From Argyresthia goedartella (taxonomy: Eukaryota; Arthropoda; Insecta; Lepidoptera; Argyresthiidae), in assembly GCA_949825045.1 (NCBI GenBank), contig OX463814.1, forward strand, positions 32,816,383-32,880,382: DNA of 64,000 nt, read 5' to 3'. The position numbers and the translations under genes were made by a program. The notes beneath the pieces were generated by a model. That model made no database searches. It saw only the letters and a list, made by a program, of their open reading frames with translations, and had not been told where the DNA came from. This document shows positions 54,846 to 64,000 of the stretch, one piece after another. How positions within the stretch are numbered: the stretch's first letter is position 1; each line of letters starts with the position of its first letter.

Positions 54846-57735
54846 TTTTAAAGCCCTTTTCCAGAATTTTCAAAGTCTTCACAATAAGCAACACCTACTA
54901 GAAGCATTCATCGATGAAACCCATAATTATCAAGCATTATGCATTTCGGAAACTTGGCTAAACCAAGATAAACTAGAACTATTAAATTTTAATAACTACA
55001 AAACTGCAGCATCATTTTGTAGAAAACAACGCACAGGCGGCGGCGTGTGTATTTTGTTGCAAGAACACATAGAGTACGAGGAGATACAGGAAATTGCCGA
55101 GTTATCCATAGAATATGTATTGGAAGCGTGCGCAACCCTACTACCTAAAGAAAATGTCCTATTGATCACTATGTACTGGAATGGAAGACGGGAGGACATA
55201 TTTAATGAACAATTAGACAAAATATTAAAGTTCACTAGCATAAAATATTCGAAATACAAAGTCATTATAGGGGGTGATTTAAATATAAATATTCTACTTA
55301 AAACTACTAAAACTAATCAATTTCTAGATAAAATGTCAGAACATAACTTCTCTCAACATATAAAAGAACCAACTCACATTACACCAACCTCATCGACATG
55401 CTTAGACTTAATATTTACAAATTTCACTGGAAAAAATATATACACGGCGGTAAAAGACTTTGGATTTACATATCATCTTGCGACAATCCTACATACCAAT
55501 CTGTCCCATACCACGGAACGAATCGCATGGTTTACAAATAAAAGAATATTTAATAACAGCAACATAAATCTTTTCAAATCTGAATTAAATAACATTAACT
55601 GGCATGCTATAATAACAGAAAACAAAACCGTAAACGAAAACTATGAAATATTCCACTACACTATTACAGATATACTAAATAAATCTATACCAAAAAATAA
55701 AATTAAGTTAAGGACAAAATTAAAAAAATACTGGTTAACAGTTGGCATAAAAACCGCCTGTAAAAATAAAAGACTGCTAAAAATACTTACATTAAAATTC
55801 AATAACAAAATCCTTACAGACTACTACAAAAAATACGAAAAAACATTAAAAAAAGTCATTACGATATCTAAAAAAATTAACTATATAAATAAAATGAAAA
55901 AATCTAACAATGTAGTAAAAACTATGTGGAATATTGTAAAGGAAAAAATTAATAACCAACCAAAAAAGGAAAAAAACAATATTAAACTACTAGTAAATAA
56001 CAACTTAATCATTAAACCAAGAGAAATATCTAACTGTTTTAATACTTTCTTTACATCTCAAGGTGAGGTAAGCACCCAAAATTCAAATAGCAGCGCCACT
56101 TTGCGCGGTCGGCCAGTCCTCTCACCCACTAAAAATACAATGTTTCTACGTCCAGTAACGCGTAGAGAAATATTTAAATTATTAAAAAATCAAAAGACAA
56201 ATATGAGTCATGGCTTTGATGAAATACCACCGATTATTCTTAGACAATGTGCGGAGCAGTTAACTCTGCCACTTTTCCTATTAATAAATCAATCGCTAAC
56301 TGAAGGTGTTTTTCCAGATTTACTAAAAAAGGCCGTAGTAAAACCTATTCACAAGAAAAATAGTAAACTCGATGTAAATAATTACCGCCCGATCGCGTTA
56401 TTACCGTCAGCCTCTAAAATATTCGAAAAAGTTATGTATGACCGTGTATATACTTTCTGTGAGAAATATAAAATTTTAGACGATTGCCAAAACGGCTTTC
56501 GAAAAAAGCATTCCACTACCTTAGCAGTTTTTAAATATATACAGGAAATAGTTAACATCTTAGATAATAAACAGTATGCAGTCGGAATCTTGCTAGACAT
56601 GACTAAAGCTTACGATAAAGTGCAATACAAAATATTGCTAGATAAATTATATGGTGTAGGAATCCGCGGAATTGCTCATAAATGGTTCACATCTTACTTA
56701 CACAATAGAGAACAGTTGGTTGAAATAGAATTTTTTAACCACCAAACAAGCGAAATTCAGAATATTCGATCAAATAACACTAGTATACACGCATCCATTC
56801 CCCAAGGTAGTGTAATAGGATGCCTCCTATTCCTAATCTACATCAACGACCTACCAAAGATCATAGATAAAAAGAAATGCGTCCTATTTGCCGACGACAT
56901 TTCCCTACTTACGTCATGCTACAATGAAATTGATCTGAATGGAAAGCTATTCCCCATTCTAAATAAAACTGTAAATTGGCTTAGTGATCACAACCTCGAA
57001 ATTAACTATAAAAAAACAAAATTAATGTTGTTCCACCCATACCAGAAATCTCCTATCAATATTAACCTGACATATAATAATATTGAACTTGAAACTGTAA
57101 ATAATTTTAACCTACTAGGCCTAACAATAGATACACATATAGACTGGAAAATTCATATAACAAAGATTAGAGCTAAACTTTCAAAATTCGCCTATGCATT
57201 ACGAGTAATAAAAACTACTACAGATCTAAAAACTGCAATTACTGTATACTATGCCTACGGGCATGCATGGTTAAACTATGGCATAATCCTTTGGGGAAAC
57301 AGTACAAATGCTTCTTCCATCTTTACTCTGCAAAAACGTCTAATCCGAATTTTGGTAAATATAGAGTCAACCGATAGTTGTAGACCTCACTTTATAAAGC
57401 TTGAGCTCCTCACACTAACAAGCATTTACATTTTTGAAACTTGTAAGTTTGTGCGAACATATCCCGATTTCTATACAAAACGAGAAAATATACCTACTAA
57501 CTACTCTCTAAGACCCACCCGTAAAAATAATCTAATACTGCCCGCCTCCCGCCTGAAACTCCATTCATCTAGCCCATTAATAATGTCAATCAAAATATAC
57601 AATAAATTACCCGAATATATTAAAACAGAAACAAGCAACAATACATTTACGAAACTTTTACAACAATTATTGATATCAAAATGTTACTATACCTTAAATG
57701 AATATTTAGAAGATATATTTACTATACCTACCTAA
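54691..57735 (+). CDS. CR1-like LINE ORF2: endonuclease and reverse transcriptase
   Basis: 1014 codons from a true ATG inside ORF1. The N-terminus is repetitive (EITTEIIQL three times). Endonuclease: N in QNFQS (about 58), E in SETWL (87), D and N in GGDLNIN (194), TCLDLIFTN (about 238). The expected SDH triad end reads TYH (Tyr at 261), so a catalytic aspartate is replaced. RT: GFDEIPP (about 510), NNYRPIALLP, DMTKAYDK, IPQGSVIG, FADD (733). The C-terminus YYTLNEYLEDIF is as in related copies. Uninterrupted, but the endonuclease substitution suggests the enzyme cannot nick DNA normally. Confidence 0.92.
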   Translation: METTKNNNNQPMINRTEITTEIIQLEITTEIIQLEITTEITHQTIPFETDFNFKALFQNFQSLHNKQHLLEAFIDETHNYQALCISETWLNQDKLELLNFNNYKTAASFCRKQRTGGGVCILLQEHIEYEEIQEIAELSIEYVLEACATLLPKENVLLITMYWNGRREDIFNEQLDKILKFTSIKYSKYKVIIGGDLNINILLKTTKTNQFLDKMSEHNFSQHIKEPTHITPTSSTCLDLIFTNFTGKNIYTAVKDFGFTYHLATILHTNLSHTTERIAWFTNKRIFNNSNINLFKSELNNINWHAIITENKTVNENYEIFHYTITDILNKSIPKNKIKLRTKLKKYWLTVGIKTACKNKRLLKILTLKFNNKILTDYYKKYEKTLKKVITISKKINYINKMKKSNNVVKTMWNIVKEKINNQPKKEKNNIKLLVNNNLIIKPREISNCFNTFFTSQGEVSTQNSNSSATLRGRPVLSPTKNTMFLRPVTRREIFKLLKNQKTNMSHGFDEIPPIILRQCAEQLTLPLFLLINQSLTEGVFPDLLKKAVVKPIHKKNSKLDVNNYRPIALLPSASKIFEKVMYDRVYTFCEKYKILDDCQNGFRKKHSTTLAVFKYIQEIVNILDNKQYAVGILLDMTKAYDKVQYKILLDKLYGVGIRGIAHKWFTSYLHNREQLVEIEFFNHQTSEIQNIRSNNTSIHASIPQGSVIGCLLFLIYINDLPKIIDKKKCVLFADDISLLTSCYNEIDLNGKLFPILNKTVNWLSDHNLEINYKKTKLMLFHPYQKSPININLTYNNIELETVNNFNLLGLTIDTHIDWKIHITKIRAKLSKFAYALRVIKTTTDLKTAITVYYAYGHAWLNYGIILWGNSTNASSIFTLQKRLIRILVNIESTDSCRPHFIKLELLTLTSIYIFETCKFVRTYPDFYTKRENIPTNYSLRPTRKNNLILPASRLKLHSSSPLIMSIKIYNKLPEYIKTETSNNTFTKLLQQLLISKCYYTLNEYLEDIFTIPT
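54737..54817 (+). repeat. 27-bp tandem repeat, three copies, coding in two frames
   Basis: The unit starts AGAAATAACTACAGAGATAA and has 27 bp, a multiple of 3. It gives 9-residue repeats both at the ORF1 C-terminus and the ORF2 N-terminus, which overlap here. Confidence 0.92.
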
Positions 57736-58180
57736 ATCCTACTATACCTATATACCAAATTTATAAAAACTTCACTAGAAGATAAACTTAAAAGATATTT
57801 AATATATAACTAAAGAAGAAGGCCGCACTAAGTGATAGGGGTTTTAAAAAAAAAAAAAAAAATATAACTAAATATATACTGAAATAGATAATAATATAAT
57901 ATATACGAAAATGATGATGACTTAAGATAATAGAGAAATAAATATGTTTAAATATAAATATAAAAGTAATATGTACCATATAAAAGTAATATGTACCTAC
58001 CTAAATAAATATTTAAATTCTTTAGTATTATATAAATTTAACTTAGAAGTAAGTCATTATATAAGTTTCAAGCGTCCTCCAAGAGGACACTACATTGCCA
58101 TGCCCGTGTCAGGGTCCATATTTGGTACTTTGTTAAATCTATTCTACCATCTTTGTAAACCTATGGAGTGCAATAAATGA
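57736..58180 (+). other. 3' UTR of LINE copy 5
   Basis: AT-rich, with an A run at 57846-57861 and a small hairpin CGTCCTCCAAGAGGAC (58072-58087). It ends in GTGCAATAAATGA, the same end as copy 1. The conserved hairpin-plus-tail layout is a plausible RT recognition site (inference). Confidence 0.7.
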
Positions 58181-58209
58181 TTGAGTATTGAGTATTGAGT
58201 ATCTCAATA

Positions 58210-58660
58210 AATATTAAACAGCTTTTACCCTCCAAACAAACGTCAAATACCATACATTTTTGTTTTTAAACAAGTTTTGAACAGTAGTTTATTTTATTGT
58301 GGTAAGGCCCTAAAAGTTTAAAATTTGGTTTCCTTGTTAAGCTGACAACTTTCGAACAACTGAACGGATTTAAATAAAACAAAGCTAAGATAAATCCGTC
58401 CACCCGTTGGAGCGCTCAGTGCCACAGACAGACAGAATTTTTCATAGAGGGTTAAAAAAAATCTTAACTACTCATGCAAAATAGTTATCGTCGCAATAAA
58501 CGCATACTATTATACAAGACAAGAACCGTGTTACCACAAAAAATATTAATTTAACCTCAAAGAAAACTTCAAATCCCATACACATTTGTTTATAAACAAG
58601 TGTTGAATAGTAGCTTATTTTTTGTGGTAAGGCCCGAAGTGTTTGAATCCTCTTTTCAAA
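58210..58660 (+). repeat. Direct repeat pair, about 110 bp
   Basis: 58222-58310 and 58552-58640 share CATACATTTTTG/CATACACATTTG, TAAACAAG.GTTGAA.AGTAG.TTATTTT and GTGGTAAGGCCC. The spacing is 330 bp. Non-coding. Confidence 0.7.
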
Positions 58661-58846
58661 TCGTTCCGACAACTTTATTCATGTGATTGGAATGAGCGAG
58701 AGGCCGGATATAATCATTAACCTTAGTATTTGAACATGATAAGTATCTGCAGCACCCGCAGCATGCCGACCCCGCGGAGGGTGCTGACGTGGGAAAGAGA
58801 GGGACAGAGCTATACGCTTTGTAAAGCCCTGTCTCTCACCTTTCGT

Positions 58847-59712
58847 TCAAGAAATTAATATCCTTACGGTTACCTGTCAATATATATATACGAGAATATC
58901 ATGCATGTAAGAAAAAACATAGCTTTATTTAAAACTATAATAATAATAATAATAATATAATAATACCTTGGACACCATTTACACACATTGATCTAGCCCC
59001 AAACTAGGATTCCCTGTATCTTGGGTACTAGACAACGATACACATACTTATATAGACAAATGTTATACTTAGATAGATAAACAACCATGACTAGGGTACA
59101 AACATTCGTTCTCTTCAACCAAATATTTGCCCCCACCGGGACTCGAACACGGGACCCTTGGTTTCGTAGGCAGCGTCACTGCCGACTCGGCCTTTCGGGT
59201 CATCGAATTGTAGGTGATAGCTATACAATTAACACTAGAAATAGAAATAGGTTAGCACTACCATTATTTAGACTTAGTAAAGTAGGCACATCATTCATGG
59301 GGCACTGTATTCGCTTCTACAATAAAATAACACAAGAATCATTGATCCTGAAAAGAGCTTCAAAAACTATGTTTAAAATATGCTGATAAAAAGTCCTATC
59401 ATAGTATTAAACGATACTTAGATGATAAAACTGCATGGTCAAGTCAAGTCTATCACTCGCCGGTGAATTTCCTTACACCAGAACCAGTAGTACCTGTTGT
59501 TAAGTCACTTTTAAAAAAAAGAAGGTATGGGGGAGTTTCATGCCGTTTCTTCTTAACCCCGAGGCCCACCTTCCAAAACGGTGTAGTCTTTTTTTATACA
59601 AAAAATTTACTTGGATTTATTTAGATATCAGTAAGTATAATTTTGACGTTGAATAAGATATTTTTTTTATTTATATTCAATAAAAAGTTGAATCTAAATC
59701 TGAATCTGAGTT
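58847..59712 (+). pseudogene. CR1-like LINE copy 6, 3' fragment split by SINE A
   Basis: It matches the C-terminal coding and 3' UTR of LINE copy 2 (6221-6850, reversed): CTTACGGTTACCTGTCAATA, AACATAGCTTTATTTAAAA, then after the SINE GTAGGTGATAGC and a readable frame NTRNRNRLALPLFRLSKVGT to FMGHCIRFYNKI. It ends in GAATCT-like hexamers (59690-59711). 5' truncated and frameshifted. Confidence 0.88.
58936..59204 (-). mobile_element. SINE family A, copy 2, inserted in a LINE fragment
   Basis: Over 200 bp it is nearly identical to 29206-29460, with the same tRNA-like head (B-box region about 59138-59148, A-box region about 59180-59192) and an AT-trinucleotide tail at 58936-58963. The LINE reads continuously once it is removed (TTTATTTAAAA then TTGTAGGTGATAGC). 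Confidence 0.92.
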
Positions 59713-60700
59713 TTCGTCGCGATTGGTCTTATACGTAGTTTTCAGTTTTTCATATTTGTTTTGTGTCCTAGAACAATAAATAACCAGTTTAATAATCAAA
59801 CTATATTCACCGTTTCAACTTGACGTCATCAACATCATCTACCATCATTACAGGGCTTTGGAAAGGCTCGCCTTGCTATGGGTGCTGTAAATCATGTACT
59901 TTTTGAATTAATTCGGCCCAATGAATTAACGTGCAAGAGAGAGTGTTAGATGTAAGCTTGCCTTTGTCCACGTATTTTCCATTTTACAGTCTGTAATCTA
60001 TTGTTTTTTGCACAATAAAGTATCTTGTGATTTAATGGTTGGCAAGGATGGCGTCTCGATGGCGTCTCCATGCTAATACCTATTTGCTTGCAGTTCGGAA
60101 CTAATTTGGGTAATTGAGAGGTTATTCTCTGTGTGGGGCTTATTAGGACACAATAGGAAGCGAAGTAGTGAGTGCAATTCTCAAGGCGTCAAAACGAATT
60201 ACAGTACATTCAACGAATGGGATAACTTTTGACAGCTCAAAGCAATATTTTTCATTGTACTTGTCAAAAATATACGGGATTTGATGATTGCGTACTTATA
60301 AGAAAACGTCAACAGTTAAGTAAGGAATGAGCAAAGTATGGTCGTTTTAAATATGACAACTCTTATCCGGTTGCCTTAGGTAATTAGTTTTAAGGCCTTC
60401 GGAATCAGATTTCGGAAAGTTGGAAATATTGTTGGTATAAATCTGACAGAGTTTGTGAATTGAAATTGAAAGTTTTGCTGGTTCCAACTGTAGTCCAACT
60501 TTTCTGCAACGTTGGAATGTTTGGTAGTGTTTTTTTTACTTAAATGAATTTAAAAAAATATAATTATGTATGGCTCCAGTGTTTACAAATGGAAAATTAT
60601 AAAGCAGACGAATAGGGTGCAAATTTATTGATGACAGATAAATCATGATTTTACGTATACATATAATTTTTGATTTATGTATCAGTGATAGGGTTTATCG
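59713..60700. other. No recognisable feature
   Basis: Nothing supportable. GGATGGCGTCTC is duplicated near 60050-60070. Confidence 0.4.
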
Positions 60701-60710
60701 GGACTTTTTG

Positions 60711-60965
60711 ATCCCACCAAAACATTTCATGTAAAATATTGCCAAGACGAGAAAAGTGTCAAAAAGTTATCAAGCCTATCTGACGGTAGCGAAACGGCCA
60801 AGCCACATATTTCGACTAAGGTGTAGAGTTTGTGAAGTTATGGCTTGTAGAGTAGGGCGTATACAGTTAGAATTTTGGCTCTACGTAAATCTGATAACTT
60901 TTTGACACTGCGAGCCATATGGTCTCTTTAAGGCAACACTTTACATGAAATGTTTTGGTGGGATT
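60711..60965. mobile_element. Foldback MITE, CCCACCAAAACATTTCATG arms
   Basis: The left arm 60711-60772 (ATCCCACCAAAACATTTCAT, AGTGTCAAAAAGTTATCA) is inverted at 60892-60965. Loop about 120 bp. Confidence 0.8.
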
Positions 60966-61019
60966 TCACTTATTTTTGTAAGATGCATAAGACTTTTTTT
61001 TTTTTTGGTGTTTGTAATA

Positions 61020-61440
61020 TACTTTAATAAGAAGTCTGCATATTTGTATAATTCTCATATCACTAGCATTAAATTCTGGTTGTATGGGAAACGTACAAAC
61101 AGAATTTCAAAAACTGAACAAACTTCCATCCTCTGATTGAAAGGGTGGGGGGGGGGGGGTAGTGATTTAATATGTGTTTAATTAAACCCTGAAATATGTA
61201 TTTAATCATTTATAAGAAGTCTATAAATTTTCAGATCTCTAGCATCGAAATTTGCGAAAGTCTCATACAAACTTCAATCCCCTAGTTAAAGGGGTTGAGG
61301 GGTAATAATTCCGTGTTTTAGATTTTTGTTTGTTGTTTGTGTACTAATACTAGTTAACATACCAAATTTCAGCTTGAGGAAGTACTCTTAGAATTTTGAT
61401 GATCATTACTGAGTGAGTCAGTGACGAAATCGGGGTATAT
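61020..61440 (+). repeat. Two diverged direct repeats with a G run
   Basis: ATAAGAAGTCT, CTAGCAT and CAAACTTC blocks recur at 61025-61140 and 61210-61310. A run of 13 G is at about 61148-61160. Non-coding, old repeat. Confidence 0.55.
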
Positions 61441-62027
61441 TAGATATCAATAAAATCTAAAGTATAAGATCTATGCTATTAAAACTTTCTATATATATTA
61501 AGCCTACTACTGACATCATATCCCGAGAATTTTTTTCATTGCTATCCAACCCCAAGTTGTGAGGGTTCAAACATCGACGAAGCGCTTCGAGAAAAGATAG
61601 GCAGTGCCCTTGCGCTTCGCTTGCTCGTCTTGGCGGGGGTACTACCGTACCCCCAGATAAACGCCATAATTATTATATTTTACTGAACACAGAGGATTTA
61701 TCTGGACTTTTCCATTCGCGCCATAATTATATATATCATATTTATTGAATTAACTGTATATGTTACGGCTAAAGCTAGGTGTGAAACTAAACTTAAGTTT
61801 AGCCGGCTAGTCTTAAGATTAATTTCGAGCCTCGGCTAATGTCCGAAGTCATGTTCGTTTGTAATAACGGATCTCATCTTTAATCGGCTAGACTGCACAT
61901 TAACCGATGCGTTTCGATTAATGTTGGCCATTAGTTAGCTAATGTTGAAGACGAAGTATTCGTGCGATTGCGGGGAGCGGGGCGGGGTAATTTTATTCAG
62001 ATGAGAAAGCTATTTCTAATATCAGGG

Positions 62028-62130
62028 CAAAACACTGCGGTAGCTTAGGTGAAGGGTAAAGGGGGTGAGCGAAACGAAGCCCCCTCTATCCTTTGTGTTA
62101 GGTTGAACATGTAAGAACCACAAAAACTAT
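62028..62130 (-). repeat. Hairpin module copy 4 (reverse)
   Basis: GGGCAAAACACTGCGGTAGC, then stem GAAGGGTAAAGGGGG (62051-62065) with CCCCCTCTATCCTTT (62080-62094), then GTTAGGTTGAACATGTAAGA. Confidence 0.88.
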
Positions 62131-62164
62131 AATAAGACGAGTATGAGTATTTTTTGTTGTTCTT

Positions 62165-62282
62165 ACAGACAAGTATAAGTATTTTTTGTTGTTCTTACAT
62201 GTTCAACCTAACACGAAGGATAAAGGGGGCTTCGCTTCGCTCACCCCTTTCATCCTTCACCCAAACTACCGCAGTGTTTACG
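62165..62282 (+). repeat. Hairpin module copy 5
   Basis: TTCTTACATGTTCAACCTAA, then stem GAAGGATAAAGGGGG (62215-62229) with CCCCTTTCATCCTTC (62244-62258), then AACTACCGCAGTGTTTACGG. A partial duplicate of the left end (GTATTTTTTGTTGTTCTTAC) precedes it. Confidence 0.88.
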
Positions 62283-62804
62283 GTTACCGAATCATTATCA
62301 TCACTTATTCCAGATTAAGACGGTAATTTTTCAACATCAGCCTAGGTTTACTGAAAAATAAATTTAAGTTTAGTCGGCTAATGTCAACCATATTTTCTCA
62401 CCCATCTTTAGCCTCAACAGCGTCGAGTCGTCGACTAATGTTGAAATCATTTATCGCAATGAACATTATTTCGGACATTAGCCGAGGCTCGAAATTAATC
62501 TTAATACTAGCCGGCTAAACTTAAGTTTAGTTTCACACCTAGCTTTAGCCGTAACATATACACTACATATATATTACGCTGACATTGACATAATACATAT
62601 GTCAAAATGTAGATAAGTACTGTTTTTTCCGATTTTACCTAACTTTTTATGCCATTCTCAAGGCGTCAAAACGAACTAAATAATAAACTAAACTGATAAC
62701 TTGAAATCGGCCTGTCCATTCTTTTTTTATTAGTTTTGTTGTGCGGCCTCTAGAATTCGCCTCAATGACAGTCTTATTTAAATAACGTAACGATAACATT
62801 TTTC

Positions 62805-62870
62805 ACCTTCAGGATTCGACTCCGAGGCTCCTCCGGGGCGAGGCCTACGCGAGCGGGCGTGAAATTGCCT
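62805..62870 (+). other. Weak exon candidate
   Basis: TTTTTCACCTTCAG followed by GC-rich DNA (CTCCGAGGCTCCTCCGGGGC) and GCGTGAAAT looks like acceptor, exon and donor. The frame after AG is open beyond 150 bp. It is short and unsupported by any protein match. Confidence 0.25.
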
Positions 62871-63009
62871 GCAGAATGAAATCTTATTATAGCCACATTT
62901 TCAAACATCTCATAAGTTACCGCAAGAAGATATTGCTCTTATTAGGGAGAGGGACGTCACCTCTCGGGAGTGTTGTATTACTAGAACAAGTTTGAAAATG
63001 TAACCGCAA

Positions 63010-63670
63010 TTAGAATATAGAATAGAATAGAATAGAATGCCATTTATTTACTGTATCAGCATGAACAAATAAAAACTCATAAAAAATAATAAAATAAAAG
63101 TGAATGACATAAAATCAACAAAAACAAGACAAAAATTATAATTAATTACAAATTTATAATAATATTCTTTAAAGATAAGGTTTTGAGCGGTTTCACTGCT
63201 ATGTGCACATGGTGCGACGGCAAAAGGGCTCAGACTCAGCATCGTGTCACAGGAAATACTATGACGCTGGTTTTCAGTCTAGGACCCAAAAGTACTGTTG
63301 AATTAAAAAAAAATATGTCACCAATTCATTTCCTAATTAGCGTTGGTCTAAAATTTGGTTGATTTCGCCAAGGTTACATGTTTGTATAGAATTCACTGTA
63401 TTTGGATAGGTTATATTTCGAGAACCCGGAAATTATAGTGTTGATTTGTAGCTCGTTAGCTATAAGTATTCCCTGCGGACGTGAGCAACTATTTCCCCTA
63501 AACCACTGTCCTTTTAAAAGTACAAACCCTAGTAAGCGGAAGACAGCAATGTTGTCACAGAAACATATTGCCTGTTTCGCACATTCGCACCGCACCTTGT
63601 CATAAAAGAAATAAAAATTCGTATAAAAAGGGATGAACGTGTAAATGTAAATTATGCGAGTCATAAAATA
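63010..63670 (-). mobile_element. LINE remnant with pentamer tail
   Basis: TAGAA repeats (about 63014-63038) would be the 3' tail on the minus strand. 63374-63664 reads, on minus, ANELQINTIISGF and NLSKYSEFYTNM, similar to 28424-28690 (ANEHQINTKHC, NTVKYI). Coding and tail belong to one 5'-truncated copy by inference. Confidence 0.6.
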
Positions 63671-63959
63671 TTCTCCTCGGTATAACTAAAATACTGCGAA
63701 ATTGTGAATGGTGACAGTAAATAATTCGAATGTTGTGGTTATGCGCTGGAGGTGTACTGAAAGAGGGTTGGTGAGGAGCTTTTAGAAGGACAATAAGCCG
63801 GAAAGGCGATGTTCTCTCCTTCTATTTTTGAAGGTGGTTATGATTTTAGAACTCAACTGAATAAAAGGTAATTTTGTGTTGGGCTGAAATAATGTTAAAT
63901 GGTTTTTATTATCATCATACTTATAGTCTGCACCAAGTTTATTTTGCCCTGAACAAGCT

Positions 63960-63962
<3 letters not shown>

Positions 63963-64000
<38 letters not shown>
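63963..64000 (+). repeat. (CT)n microsatellite at window end
   Basis: At least 18 CT units run to the last base. Length is unknown because the window ends. Confidence 0.95.

Larger units (their letters stand above)
53380..58201 (+). mobile_element. CR1-like LINE copy 5, nearly intact, PHD-type ORF1
   Basis: ORF1 and ORF2 overlap by 155 bp. A 3' UTR of about 450 bp ends TGCAATAAATGA followed by three TTGAGTA heptamers (58181-58201). The 5' border is not resolved and is set arbitrarily before ORF1. It is the same family group as copies 1 and 3, distinct from copies 2 and 4, which have an esterase-like ORF1. It could be of the Daphne/CR1 branch (inference). Confidence 0.85.
61755..62562. mobile_element. 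Foldback element with more than 100-bp arms, 808 bp
   Basis: The left arm from TGTATATGTTACGGCTAAAG to about 61870 is almost exactly inverted in the right arm, ending CTTTAGCCGTAACATATACA at 62562. The arms include GAAACTAAACTTAAGTTTAG and GAGCCTCGGCTAATGTCCGA. Two hairpin modules in opposite orientation lie in the centre. Confidence 0.87.

Noticed and set aside
1..64000. CRISPR arrays, operons, bacterial promoters or rRNA
   Set aside because: No regularly spaced repeats with unique spacers and no bacterial gene organisation; all strong signals are eukaryotic transposable elements.

Overview
The window looks like gene-poor, AT-rich, repeat-saturated nuclear DNA of an insect, most likely a moth or butterfly. 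This is an inference. It rests on several CR1/Jockey-group and LOA-type LINEs, a maT (DD37D) and a mariner (DD34D) transposon, tRNA-derived SINEs, many foldback MITEs, and the dispersed 'GGGTTCCGTACC / AACGGGACCCTA' repeat that I associate with Lepidoptera. No complete host gene is visible. Two exon-like pieces stand out: 22989-23131 (unidentified, spliced look) and 29723-29949 (SF3B3/SAP130-like, with internal frame breaks).

Layout. 1-3191: 3' part of a Ty3/Gypsy element (Pol, polypurine tract, 228-bp LTR) inserted into the reverse-transcriptase ORF of a CR1-like LINE that continues to about 5060. 5473-5848: foldback MITE. 6221-9990: broken CR1-like LINE on the minus strand. 10-16 kb: mostly unannotatable DNA with a dispersed repeat and one MITE. 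16.2-20.8 kb: decayed CR1 LINE, maT transposon, foldback MITE and an L2/CR1-type LINE 3' fragment. 20.8-26.4 kb: MITEs, a SINE, an exon candidate and hairpins. 26401-27685: mariner with perfect 26-bp TIRs and a dead transposase. 28-33 kb: LINE, SINE and MITE fragments plus the SF3B3-like exon.

The centrepiece is 33440-45453. A foldback MITE of about 0.45 kb has been blown up to 12 kb. Its interior received a LOA-type LINE of about 6.0 kb (33594-44839, minus strand, 12-bp target-site duplication). That LINE received a full-length CR1-like LINE of about 5.2 kb (36104-41319, plus strand, both ORFs open) in its ORF2. A separate GC-rich 313-bp MITE sits in the right arm of the outer MITE. An uninterrupted relative of the outer MITE lies at 50898-51389.

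45.6-53.4 kb holds dispersed repeats, SINE pieces and a perfect 19-bp hairpin. 53.5-58.2 kb is a second nearly intact CR1-like LINE with a PHD-finger ORF1. 58.8-59.7 kb is a LINE 3' fragment split by a tRNA-derived SINE. 60.7-62.6 kb holds two foldback elements, the larger carrying two opposed copies of a small hairpin module that recurs across the window. The window ends in a LINE remnant and a CT microsatellite.

Functionally this is a record of layered transposition rather than a pathway. Autonomous LINEs would supply endonuclease and reverse transcriptase, tRNA-headed SINEs depend on such enzymes, and MITEs depend on transposases encoded elsewhere. Element borders are exact where TIRs, LTR ends or target-site duplications are visible and approximate otherwise.
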